Shown here piece after piece: positions 54,943 through 62,536 of a DNA stretch of 64,000 nucleotides. Both the position numbers and the translations under genes were made by a program. Under the pieces are notes generated by a model. The model ran no database searches. It was given only the letters and a program-made list of their open reading frames with translations, and was not told where the DNA came from. Source of the DNA: Galbibacter mesophilus (lineage in GTDB: Bacteria > Bacteroidota > Bacteroidia > Flavobacteriales > Flavobacteriaceae); assembly GCF_023721415.1 (NCBI RefSeq), contig NZ_JAMQVC010000003.1, positions 62,001-126,000 of the forward strand. Reading direction: 5' to 3'. Numbering within the stretch: the first letter of the stretch is position 1; every line of letters starts with the position of its first letter.

Positions 54943-55428
54943 ATGTTTGTAGCGTTCAATAATTTATCAGAAACTGCAAGAGTTTGGATTTACCAGGCTA
55001 ATAGAAGTTTTACAGAAGAAGAAATTACCGAGTTGAATACCAAAATTGAAGACTTCCTTCAACAATGGACAGCGCATGGAGCCAATCTCAAGGCTTCTTT
55101 TGAGATTCGTTATAAAAGGTTTATCATTATAGCTTTAGATCAAGAATTTAATGCCGCAAGCGGTTGTTCTATAGATGCATCGGTGCGTTTTATTCAGCAG
55201 TTGGAAAAGGACTATAATGTTGATCTTCTTGATAAAATGAATGTTTCTTACCGCCAGGGGGATTTTATAGCTTATAAACCCTTAATGGATTTCAAGAAAA
55301 TGGCAAAGCAAAGAGCCGTTTCCCAAAATACCATAGTTTTTAATAACTTGGTAACCAACAAAGAAGAATATGAAAATTATTGGGAAGTTCCAGCTAGGGA
55401 TAGTTGGCACGCCCGATTTATGAATTAA
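54943..55428 (+). CDS. Conserved Bacteroidota protein of unknown function
   Basis: This 161-residue protein starts MFVAFNNLSETARVWIYQAN and contains SFEIRYKRFIIIALDQEFNAASGCSIDASVRFIQQLEKDY. It is conserved next to the Fe-S genes in Flavobacteriia, sometimes labelled as an ABC transporter ATPase. No Walker A, signature or Walker B motif is present, so that label is wrong. There is no signal peptide or membrane segment. The context suggests a role tied to the CCG Fe-S protein. Confidence 0.78.
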   Translation: MFVAFNNLSETARVWIYQANRSFTEEEITELNTKIEDFLQQWTAHGANLKASFEIRYKRFIIIALDQEFNAASGCSIDASVRFIQQLEKDYNVDLLDKMNVSYRQGDFIAYKPLMDFKKMAKQRAVSQNTIVFNNLVTNKEEYENYWEVPARDSWHARFMN

Positions 55429-55601
55429 AATTCTATAGATCCACTATAAATTTTAACGTTTATTTCTTACTTTTTTAAGTAAAAAGCCTCGTTTTTTACC
55501 GCAATTTAACTTTCTTTTGTAAAAGTGATTTAAGTTTTTCTGAACCCAGAAAGACTCTAATTGCTTCATAGTATTGTTTTCCTTTTTAATAAAACTTATT
55601 C

Positions 55602-58526
55602 ATGATTATAAAAAGAAATGTTTTTTTGTTGGTGGTTTGTTTTGCAATTTTCAAAATGAATGGTCAGCAGGTAGACCCGTTGCTATCGCCGGATGCTGAG
55701 CAACAAAAAGCTTGGGTCGATAGCATTTACAATTCACTTTCACTAAAAGAAAAAATAGGACAACTTTTTATGATAAGGGCATTTTCCGGTCAAGGAAAAT
55801 CGCATACGGATGAGGTAAAAAGGTTGGTGCAAGAAAATCAAGTTGGAGGAATTATTTTTTCTACCGGTGGGCCATATCGGCACGCCAAACTAAATAATGA
55901 ACTACAGGAACTTTCTAAAGTAAAAATGCTTACTTCCATGGACGCAGAATGGGGACTTTCCATGCGGTTGGACTCTACTTTTGCTTTTCCGTATAATATG
56001 GTTTTGGGAGCGGTAAAAGACGATGATTTAATACGTCGCGTTGGAAAGCATATCGGTGAGCATACCAAGCGTTTGGGAATGCACATTAATTTCGCTCCCG
56101 ATGTAGATATCAATACGAATCCGCAAAACCCCATTATAGGGAACCGTTCTTTCGGGGAAAATAGAGATAAAGTAACTGCAAAAGCGTTGGCTTTTATGGA
56201 AGGAATGCAATCGGCGGGGGTGTTGGCAAACGCGAAGCACTTTCCGGGGCATGGAGATACTTCGCAAGATTCCCATAAAACCTTACCAACCGTAGATTTT
56301 GATAAAGAAAGAATAGATACGGTAGAACTTTATCCGTATAAAAAATTATTTCCAAAAGGGCTCGCCAGTGTTATGGTGGCGCATTTAAACGTTCCTAGTT
56401 TGGAGTCGCGGGAAGGATTTCCTTCGTCTTTATCAAAAGGAATTGTTACTGATTTGCTAAAAGAGAAGCTTCAGTTTAACGGACTCATATTCACGGATGC
56501 GCTGGAGATGAAGGGTGTGGCGAATTATGCTGATTCCGGAAACGTGGATTTGTCAGCTTTTTTGGCGGGTAATGATATGTTACTGATTTCCGATGATACC
56601 GAAAAAGGAATACAAAAACTGGCTGAAGCCTATGAAAGCGGTGTGATTTCCGAAGAGAGATTGGCTTATTCAGTAAAAAAAGTACTTAAGGCAAAGTATA
56701 AAGTCGGGTTGCACAATTACCAACCGGTGGATACCACCAATCTATACCAAGATTTAAACCGTATTGAAGACAAGGTGTTGTTTGAAGAGGTGATGGAAAA
56801 TGCCATTACCGTTGCTAAAAACGACGAACAATTAATCCCTATTCGAAATTTAGAAGATAAAAAAATAGCCTACGTAAGTTTAGGCGATGGAGAACACCAA
56901 AGTTTTTTGAAGACACTTCAGAAATATGGAAATGTGGACCATATTCAAAATGATAATTTAGGCGATTTAATCAAATCCTTAGAGCCTTATAATTTGGTAA
57001 TTATCGGTCATCACCGTTCTACGGAAACGCCATGGAAGGACGCCACAATATCAGACGAAGAGAAAGTGAAGATTTATGAAATCGCAAGAAAACATAAAGT
57101 CATTCTTGATGTTTTTGTAAAACCTTATACTTTGCTTGATCTTCAAAGTATCGACAATATTGAATCTATTGTGGTGAGTTATTTAAATGACCCGATCTCG
57201 CAAGAAAGTTCAGCAGAAATAATTTTTGGAGCGATTGCTTCAAAGGGTAACTTGCCTGTAATGGCACACGCCAAACTTCCCGAAAATAGAGGTTTTGTTA
57301 CCAATTCACTGTTCCGTTTGGGATATAGTATTCCTGAAAGTGTCGGTATGAACAGCAACACACTTAAGAAAGTAGATTCCGTTATGAAAACGGCTATCCG
57401 TTCTGGGGTTACACCGGGCGGACAAATTCTTATTGCCAGAAGGGGGAAGGTAATTTATAACAAAAACTTTGGAAGGTTCGCTTACGATGCCGAAGCTGAA
57501 AAAGTACATAGCAATAACCTTTACGACGTTGCCTCCCTCACTAAAATAATGGCTACGCTTCCCAATATCATGCAGTTAGTAGAAAAAGGGGAACTCGATT
57601 TTAATACTACCCTTGGGGAAATGTTGCCCGAACTTAAAGGTAGCAACAAAGCCGACTTAAAATTGTTGGAAGTGCTTTCCCATTACGCACGCTTAAAGCC
57701 ATGGATACCTTTTTATGTGAACACTTTGGATGAGGGTACTAAAAAACCTTTGGATAAGTACTACAAAGAGGAACCGACCAGGAAATTTAAAACACAAGTA
57801 GCCGATCATCTTTACATACGGGATGATTACCGTGATTCTATACTTCAGCAAATCAAGGAGAGTGATTTATTACGGAGGTTGGAATACAAATACAGCGATT
57901 TACCATTTTTATTGTTACAGCGCTATTTGGAAGACCACTATAAAAAACCTTTGGATGAAATTGCACAGGAGCGTTTTTACAAACCTTTGGGCATGAATTA
58001 TACCACTTATAATCCTTTGGAAAAGTTTGGGAAAGCAGAAATAGTTCCTACCGAAGTAGATGATTATTTTAGGTATCAAACCATTCAAGGATATGTGCAC
58101 GATATGGGTGCCGCTATGTTGGGAGGTGTTGGTGGCCATGCAGGTTTGTTTAGTACCTCCAACGATTTGGCTAAAATGATGCAGATGTATTTGCAGAAAG
58201 GATATTATGGCGGGAAACGTTTTTTTAGCGAAGAAACCTTGGATAAATTCAACACCTGTTATTACTGCGATAACGATAATAGACGAGGAGTTGGTTTTGA
58301 TAAACCTCAGTTGGGGGAATCCGGTCCCACTTGCGGCTGTGTTTCCATGACCAGTTTTGGGCACAGCGGATTTACAGGCACCTATGCTTGGGCAGACCCA
58401 GCAGACGGATTGGTATATATTTTTCTATCCAACAGAACGTACCCTACCATGCTGAACAGAAAATTAATTACAGAAGGTACCCGTACTGTGATTCAGGAGA
58501 TTATCTACGAATCTATTGAAAGATGA
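55602..58526 (+). CDS. NagZ-AmiE fusion: GH3 N-acetylglucosaminidase plus serine hydrolase
   Basis: This 974-residue secreted protein combines two muropeptide-processing activities. Residues about 35-370 are a GH3 domain with the NagZ His-Asp motif KHFPGHGDTSQDSH (212-225) and the nucleophile Asp299 in FTDALEMKGV. Residues about 395-570 are a GH3 C-terminal-like domain. Residues 580-974 are a class C beta-lactamase-fold domain with SxxK at Ser645-Leu-Thr-Lys648, YKYSDLPF and FGHSGFTGTY. In B. subtilis the separate NagZ and AmiE act in sequence in muropeptide rescue. A signal peptide (to about GQQ22) places this one in the periplasm. A shorter paralogue lies at 16865. It is followed by bshA on the same strand. 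Confidence 0.92.
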   Translation: MIIKRNVFLLVVCFAIFKMNGQQVDPLLSPDAEQQKAWVDSIYNSLSLKEKIGQLFMIRAFSGQGKSHTDEVKRLVQENQVGGIIFSTGGPYRHAKLNNELQELSKVKMLTSMDAEWGLSMRLDSTFAFPYNMVLGAVKDDDLIRRVGKHIGEHTKRLGMHINFAPDVDINTNPQNPIIGNRSFGENRDKVTAKALAFMEGMQSAGVLANAKHFPGHGDTSQDSHKTLPTVDFDKERIDTVELYPYKKLFPKGLASVMVAHLNVPSLESREGFPSSLSKGIVTDLLKEKLQFNGLIFTDALEMKGVANYADSGNVDLSAFLAGNDMLLISDDTEKGIQKLAEAYESGVISEERLAYSVKKVLKAKYKVGLHNYQPVDTTNLYQDLNRIEDKVLFEEVMENAITVAKNDEQLIPIRNLEDKKIAYVSLGDGEHQSFLKTLQKYGNVDHIQNDNLGDLIKSLEPYNLVIIGHHRSTETPWKDATISDEEKVKIYEIARKHKVILDVFVKPYTLLDLQSIDNIESIVVSYLNDPISQESSAEIIFGAIASKGNLPVMAHAKLPENRGFVTNSLFRLGYSIPESVGMNSNTLKKVDSVMKTAIRSGVTPGGQILIARRGKVIYNKNFGRFAYDAEAEKVHSNNLYDVASLTKIMATLPNIMQLVEKGELDFNTTLGEMLPELKGSNKADLKLLEVLSHYARLKPWIPFYVNTLDEGTKKPLDKYYKEEPTRKFKTQVADHLYIRDDYRDSILQQIKESDLLRRLEYKYSDLPFLLLQRYLEDHYKKPLDEIAQERFYKPLGMNYTTYNPLEKFGKAEIVPTEVDDYFRYQTIQGYVHDMGAAMLGGVGGHAGLFSTSNDLAKMMQMYLQKGYYGGKRFFSEETLDKFNTCYYCDNDNRRGVGFDKPQLGESGPTCGCVSMTSFGHSGFTGTYAWADPADGLVYIFLSNRTYPTMLNRKLITEGTRTVIQEIIYESIER

Positions 58527-58579
58527 TAAAAAGTTACAGCTCAACTGTAAATTGAGAGGAATAATACCGACTCAGGTTG

Positions 58580-58663
58580 AAGAATAAACAACCTCGATTA
58601 AGGCCTGTCTTTGCCAGTCAGGCTGGCACGAGGGATTATAAATCTCACTTAGTGAGTAAATTG
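58580..58663 (-). repeat. Dispersed intergenic repeat, copy 2 (upstream of bshA)
   Basis: Read on the minus strand this matches, with gaps, the element at 8606-8736: TTTACTCACTAAGTGAG, a GCC/GGCAAAG dyad and AGGTTGTTTA. It fills most of the 147-bp gap between the NagZ-AmiE gene and bshA. Confidence 0.6.
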
Positions 58664-58673
58664 AGATAAAACT

Positions 58674-59816
58674 ATGCGCATAGGGATTGTATGTTACCCA
58701 ACCTTTGGAGGAAGCGGTGTTGTTGCCACCGAACTTGGTATGGCATTGGCAAGTAGAGGTCACGAAATTCATTTTATAACCTATAAGCAGCCCGTTCGTT
58801 TGGCACTTCTTAAAGGAAAGATTCACTTTCATGAAGTAAATGTTCCGGAATATCCCTTATTTCACTATCAACCGTATGAGCTTGCCCTGTCGAGCAAATT
58901 GGTAGATATGGTGAAGTTGCATAAAATAGAAGTACTTCACGTGCATTACGCCATTCCACATGCCTATGCGGCGTATATGGCCAAAAAGATGCTAAAGACA
59001 CAAGGCATTAAAATACCCATTGTAACCACACTTCACGGTACCGATATCACGTTGGTAGGAAACCATCCATTTTACAAACCTGCCGTGACGTTCAGTATTA
59101 ATAAATCGGATGTGGTGACTTCGGTTTCCAAGAGTTTGCAGGAGGATACCAAGCGCTTGTTTGATATTAAAAGGAAGATTCATGTAATTCCTAATTTTAT
59201 TGATGTTTCCAAATACCAATATTCGTTTACCGATTGCCAACGGGGAATGATGGCGGAAGAAAACGAGCGTATTATTACGCATATCAGTAATTTCCGAAAG
59301 GTAAAACGTATTCCCGATGTAATCAACATTTTCCATGGTATTCAAAAAGAAGTACCGGCTAAACTGATTATGGTAGGGGAAGGCCCAGAGAGGGAAGAGG
59401 CCGAAGCCTTGGCAGACAGTCTCGGTATTGGTAAAAAGGTTGTCTTTTTGGGGAATAGCAATGAGGTGGATAAGATTTTATGCTTTTCAGACTTATTTCT
59501 TTTGCCTTCGCAAACAGAAAGTTTTGGTTTGGCAGCTTTGGAAGCTATGGTAAATGAAGTTCCGGTAATTTCCAGTAATACAGGTGGAATACCAGAGGTT
59601 AACAAAGATGGTTTTAGTGGTTACCTAAGTGAAGTAGGGGATGTAGAATCTATGACCGCCAATGCTATTAAAATACTAAAAGACGATTCTACCTTAAACA
59701 CTTACAAAAAACAAGCTCGCGAGCAAGCAACAAAGTTCGATATAAATAATGTTGTTCCCCAATACGAGGAAATTTACGAGAAAGCATTTGCTAAAGCCTT
59801 TGGTAAAGCTTTGTAG
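58674..59816 (+). CDS. bshA: N-acetyl-alpha-D-glucosaminyl L-malate synthase BshA
   Basis: BshA is a GT4 glycosyltransferase that links GlcNAc to L-malate in the first step of bacillithiol synthesis. The 380-residue protein has the family start MRIGIVCYPTFGGSGVVATELG, the HVHYAIPHAYAA segment, LHGTDITLVG, and the sugar-nucleotide motif TESFGLAALEAMVNEVPVI with the two Glu residues of the EX7E motif. The adjacent NagZ-AmiE gene and bshA both involve GlcNAc, but no functional link is shown. BshB and BshC are not in this window. Confidence 0.94.
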   Translation: MRIGIVCYPTFGGSGVVATELGMALASRGHEIHFITYKQPVRLALLKGKIHFHEVNVPEYPLFHYQPYELALSSKLVDMVKLHKIEVLHVHYAIPHAYAAYMAKKMLKTQGIKIPIVTTLHGTDITLVGNHPFYKPAVTFSINKSDVVTSVSKSLQEDTKRLFDIKRKIHVIPNFIDVSKYQYSFTDCQRGMMAEENERIITHISNFRKVKRIPDVINIFHGIQKEVPAKLIMVGEGPEREEAEALADSLGIGKKVVFLGNSNEVDKILCFSDLFLLPSQTESFGLAALEAMVNEVPVISSNTGGIPEVNKDGFSGYLSEVGDVESMTANAIKILKDDSTLNTYKKQAREQATKFDINNVVPQYEEIYEKAFAKAFGKAL

Positions 59817-59849
59817 TGGAGTGCTTTAGAATAGCATTTTTGTTTTTTC

Positions 59850-59985
59850 GCCTAACGGTCTCGGTTATGAGTAGTTACATGGTTTAGTACGGACTTTTGC
59901 AAGTACACAATAAACTGAACATCCGCGAGGACTTTCAGATGTAGGCGAGAACTAGAAATAAACTATATACGATGTCGGCATTCTG
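59850..59985. repeat. Structured intergenic element A (cassette-boundary-like)
   Basis: This 136-bp element starts GCCTAACGGTCTCGG and ends ACTATATACGATGTCGGC with a short AT tail. It shares both ends and its length with element B at 61377-61510: AACGGTCT on the left and ATATACG(A/T)TGT on the right. Inner arms TAGTT (59872-59876) and AACTA (59950-59954) can pair. It lies between bshA and the exonuclease gene. Confidence 0.55.
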
Positions 59986-59989
59986 TTTT

Positions 59990-61291
59990 TTAAATTTTTT
60001 TGAGTTTCCTTAATTCCCAAAAACATTTTGTCAACGCTTCAACATCATTTTCCGCATTATGAGCACCATAAAAATCATCTTTAAACAACTTATAATACAA
60101 ATCTGATAATTTTGGCCATTTATATCCTTTTGAACCATTATTTATAGCACAGAGATTTGTTGTTTTTTTCATAGTGCATATTTTATGTTTTTTGGGTATT
60201 GGGTTATAAATTTTATTTCTTAATAATTCGGCTCCTAAAATTTTTTCATCAAAGTCAAAATTATGTGAGATAAGAAAATCGGCTTTTTCAATTATAGAAC
60301 AGAATATATTAAGCGCTTTGGAAATATCATATCCATTTTTTATTGCACTTTCATTTGAAATACCATGAATATTTGTAGATGATATAGGAATTGAATAATC
60401 TTTTGGTTTTATGAGAAAATTTCCGGTAGAAATTTTATTACCCCGATTATCAGTTAGTATATAAGCCAATTGGACCATTCTAGGCCAATTGTCTAAATCT
60501 GTAATAGGTGCATTGAAATTGTTCGGAAGTCCAGTCGTTTCTGTGTCAAAAAAAAGATAAGTTTCATTTTTGTTTCTATTATTATCAAAATTATTCTTTC
60601 TAGTTTCAGATTTAAAAAGATTATAGTCCGATTCGGTTAATTTATTCTTGATAATAATGTCCTTAGGTTTGTCCTCAACAAATTGAATTCTTGTATACCT
60701 ATAAATTTTATCTCCAGAACTCCTATCTAATATGTACTCATCTGAATGTTCAGTTTTTAAAAAATTAATATTTTTTGAAAAATGATATTCTTTAATTATT
60801 TCATTAACATCATCATGTTCAGGTAGTTCATTTGTCCAATACTCAAAGTCTTGTATTTGAGATTCACAAAATTCAGTAACGGAAATCGTAGGTGTTAAAA
60901 TTTTGTTTTTTTTTGTATAAATTTTTTTAATGGGATGAATATGACAGGCAACTGTATCGTGCGTATTATCAACATCATCATTATACCAATCCTTAATGAG
61001 ATCCATTAATTGAGATGAATCTATTGTCAACTCTGGAAAAGTTGGTAATAATTCATTAGGCTCAATAAATAAGTAGTTGAATAATAAAACTTCATCACTC
61101 GAATTGTTATCATCTATTATATTACTTCCAACCAAAGTGCGATGACCCAAAAACTTTTTTTGGGCTAACTCTATTTCTAGTAAATCTCGTGACAAGACCC
61201 TAAAACTAGTGATAAATAATGTGTTGGATTTTAAAATTTTTAATCTTTTAAGCAAGGCTTTATGCAATGTTTTTCTTCTAATTAATTTCAT
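59990..61291 (-). CDS. DEDDh 3'-5' exonuclease-domain protein with a novel N-terminal region
   Basis: This 433-residue protein has an exonuclease domain at about residues 245-430, with ExoI/ExoII/ExoIII motifs FFDTETTGLP, SHNFDFDEKIL and HNAENDVEAL (the last His-x4-Asp). This is the DEDDh type seen in DnaQ. The first 240 residues, beginning MKLIRRKTLHKALLKRLKIL, match no family I recognise and are Asn/Asp/Lys/Ile-rich. Codon use is much more AT-rich than in upstream housekeeping genes. It is bracketed by elements A and B. It may be part of the neighbouring defence region or an independent cassette; the sequence does not decide. Confidence 0.78.
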   Translation of the reverse strand: MKLIRRKTLHKALLKRLKILKSNTLFITSFRVLSRDLLEIELAQKKFLGHRTLVGSNIIDDNNSSDEVLLFNYLFIEPNELLPTFPELTIDSSQLMDLIKDWYNDDVDNTHDTVACHIHPIKKIYTKKNKILTPTISVTEFCESQIQDFEYWTNELPEHDDVNEIIKEYHFSKNINFLKTEHSDEYILDRSSGDKIYRYTRIQFVEDKPKDIIIKNKLTESDYNLFKSETRKNNFDNNRNKNETYLFFDTETTGLPNNFNAPITDLDNWPRMVQLAYILTDNRGNKISTGNFLIKPKDYSIPISSTNIHGISNESAIKNGYDISKALNIFCSIIEKADFLISHNFDFDEKILGAELLRNKIYNPIPKKHKICTMKKTTNLCAINNGSKGYKWPKLSDLYYKLFKDDFYGAHNAENDVEALTKCFWELRKLKKI

Positions 61292-61376
61292 AAAAAAAAT
61301 TAGTATTTATAACAATTCTGATTTTCCTAAAATCTCTGCTATTTTTTAATTTCTAAATATTCTCCGATAATGAATG

Positions 61377-61510
61377 CCAACGGTCTGGAATAAGCATAGT
61401 AGCGGATTTTACACACTAACTTTTCAGTTAAACAAAGACCTATGATTTATTAATTTTCTTTAGTTTAAGCACTTAACCCGCTATTTTTTATATACGTTGT
61501 TGTAAACTGT
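61377..61510. repeat. Structured intergenic element B (cassette-boundary-like)
   Basis: This 134-bp element starts GCCAACGGTCTGGAATAAGC and ends TTTATATACGTTGTTGTA. Outer CAACG/CGTTG and inner TAGCGG (61401-61406)/CCGCTA (61479-61484) arms can pair. It shares ends and length with element A. It lies between the exonuclease gene and the helicase gene. Confidence 0.55.
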
Positions 61511-61513
61511 GCT

Positions 61514-62536
61514 TTATTCCAATAGTTTTTCACTTGCTAAATAGCAGTTTCCTCTTGTCCTAGATAGAGCAACATACAGTTTATTTTTTGTTCTGCTTGC
61601 TAATTCTTCCAATTTTCCTTTTTTGTAGAGCTTATATGTCGTTTGATTTAGTAATATGCAAGTATCTATAAAGTCATCTTCTCCTTTACATTCTCCCCAA
61701 TTTTTTGCTTTGAACTTTCTTTTGCTAGCATTGCTATAAACCAATTTAATTGTGGCATCATCATTTAGTTTTTCCACGAGCATTTCCTTGTCTTCAATTA
61801 ATTCAATTTTAGTTTCATCAGTTCTATGAGAGCCAATTTGAATTTTTAGATTATCAGTAATGTAATTACATATTGTAGGACTACATCTCCAGCTATTACT
61901 TAAAGTCTCTAAATCAATTGCAATATTATAATCTTGATATTTTTTTAGATACTTGTTATAGTCCTTGTGCAGATTTGCATTAACATTTCTGTCAAAACTA
62001 GTTACATACGTGTGTTGGTAAAAATCTCCAACAAACAAAAAATTAAGTTTAGATTTTGACAATTCCATAATAAAATTAAAATCGTGGCTTCCCAAATCTT
62101 GTACTTCATCATAATAAAAATGGTCACAGAACTTTTCCAATCTTAATCTAACATCTTCTATTAAATTTTCAAACTCAATCAATTTAGCTAATCTATTATG
62201 GTAAGCATATCCACTTTTGCTTATATATTTTCTTATATCTGAATTTTTCAAGTAATTTGTCTGTTCTGGCGAATTCTCAAGATAAATCCCTTTGAGGTTG
62301 TATTTATAAAACAAGAAAGGTTTGATACAAAAACTATATAGGAAATTGAAATATGTAAAAACTTGAATGTTGTTTGGTAAATAGCCGAATTTTTTAATGA
62401 TGCGCTTACGTATTAAACTTGTATTTGTAATCGTGTATGTAACTAAATAGAATCTTTCTTCAAGATTTAGGCTGTCAATCAGATTGGTTGTTTTTCCTGA
62501 GCCTGCAACAGCTAAGATTAATTTTTTATCAACCAT
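61514..62536 (-). CDS. Compact UvrD-like SF1 helicase, GajB-like
   Basis: This 340-residue SF1 protein has the full set of UvrD motifs: Walker A LAVAGSGKTTN (residues 8-18), Ia (YLVTYTITN), Walker B and II YYDEVQDLGSH, III FVGDFYQHTY, IV/V region SNSWRCSPTIC, and VI LYVALSRTRGN near the C terminus. It is much shorter than PcrA/UvrD (about 700) and shorter than typical GajB (about 490), so 1B/2B inserts are reduced. Its start overlaps the 3' end of the OLD/TOPRIM gene by 19 bp, implying translational coupling. OLD class 2 nucleases paired with UvrD-like helicases define Gabija-type systems. Confidence 0.85.
   Translation of the reverse strand: MVDKKLILAVAGSGKTTNLIDSLNLEERFYLVTYTITNTSLIRKRIIKKFGYLPNNIQVFTYFNFLYSFCIKPFLFYKYNLKGIYLENSPEQTNYLKNSDIRKYISKSGYAYHNRLAKLIEFENLIEDVRLRLEKFCDHFYYDEVQDLGSHDFNFIMELSKSKLNFLFVGDFYQHTYVTSFDRNVNANLHKDYNKYLKKYQDYNIAIDLETLSNSWRCSPTICNYITDNLKIQIGSHRTDETKIELIEDKEMLVEKLNDDATIKLVYSNASKRKFKAKNWGECKGEDDFIDTCILLNQTTYKLYKKGKLEELASRTKNKLYVALSRTRGNCYLASEKLLE

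Noticed and set aside
54943-55428. ABC transporter ATPase, a label often given to homologues
   Set aside because: No Walker A, signature or Walker B motif is present in the 161 residues.
59850-61510. True integron attC sites
   Set aside because: Only one of the four core sequences fits the consensus and no integrase is present, so I describe them as cassette-boundary-like only.
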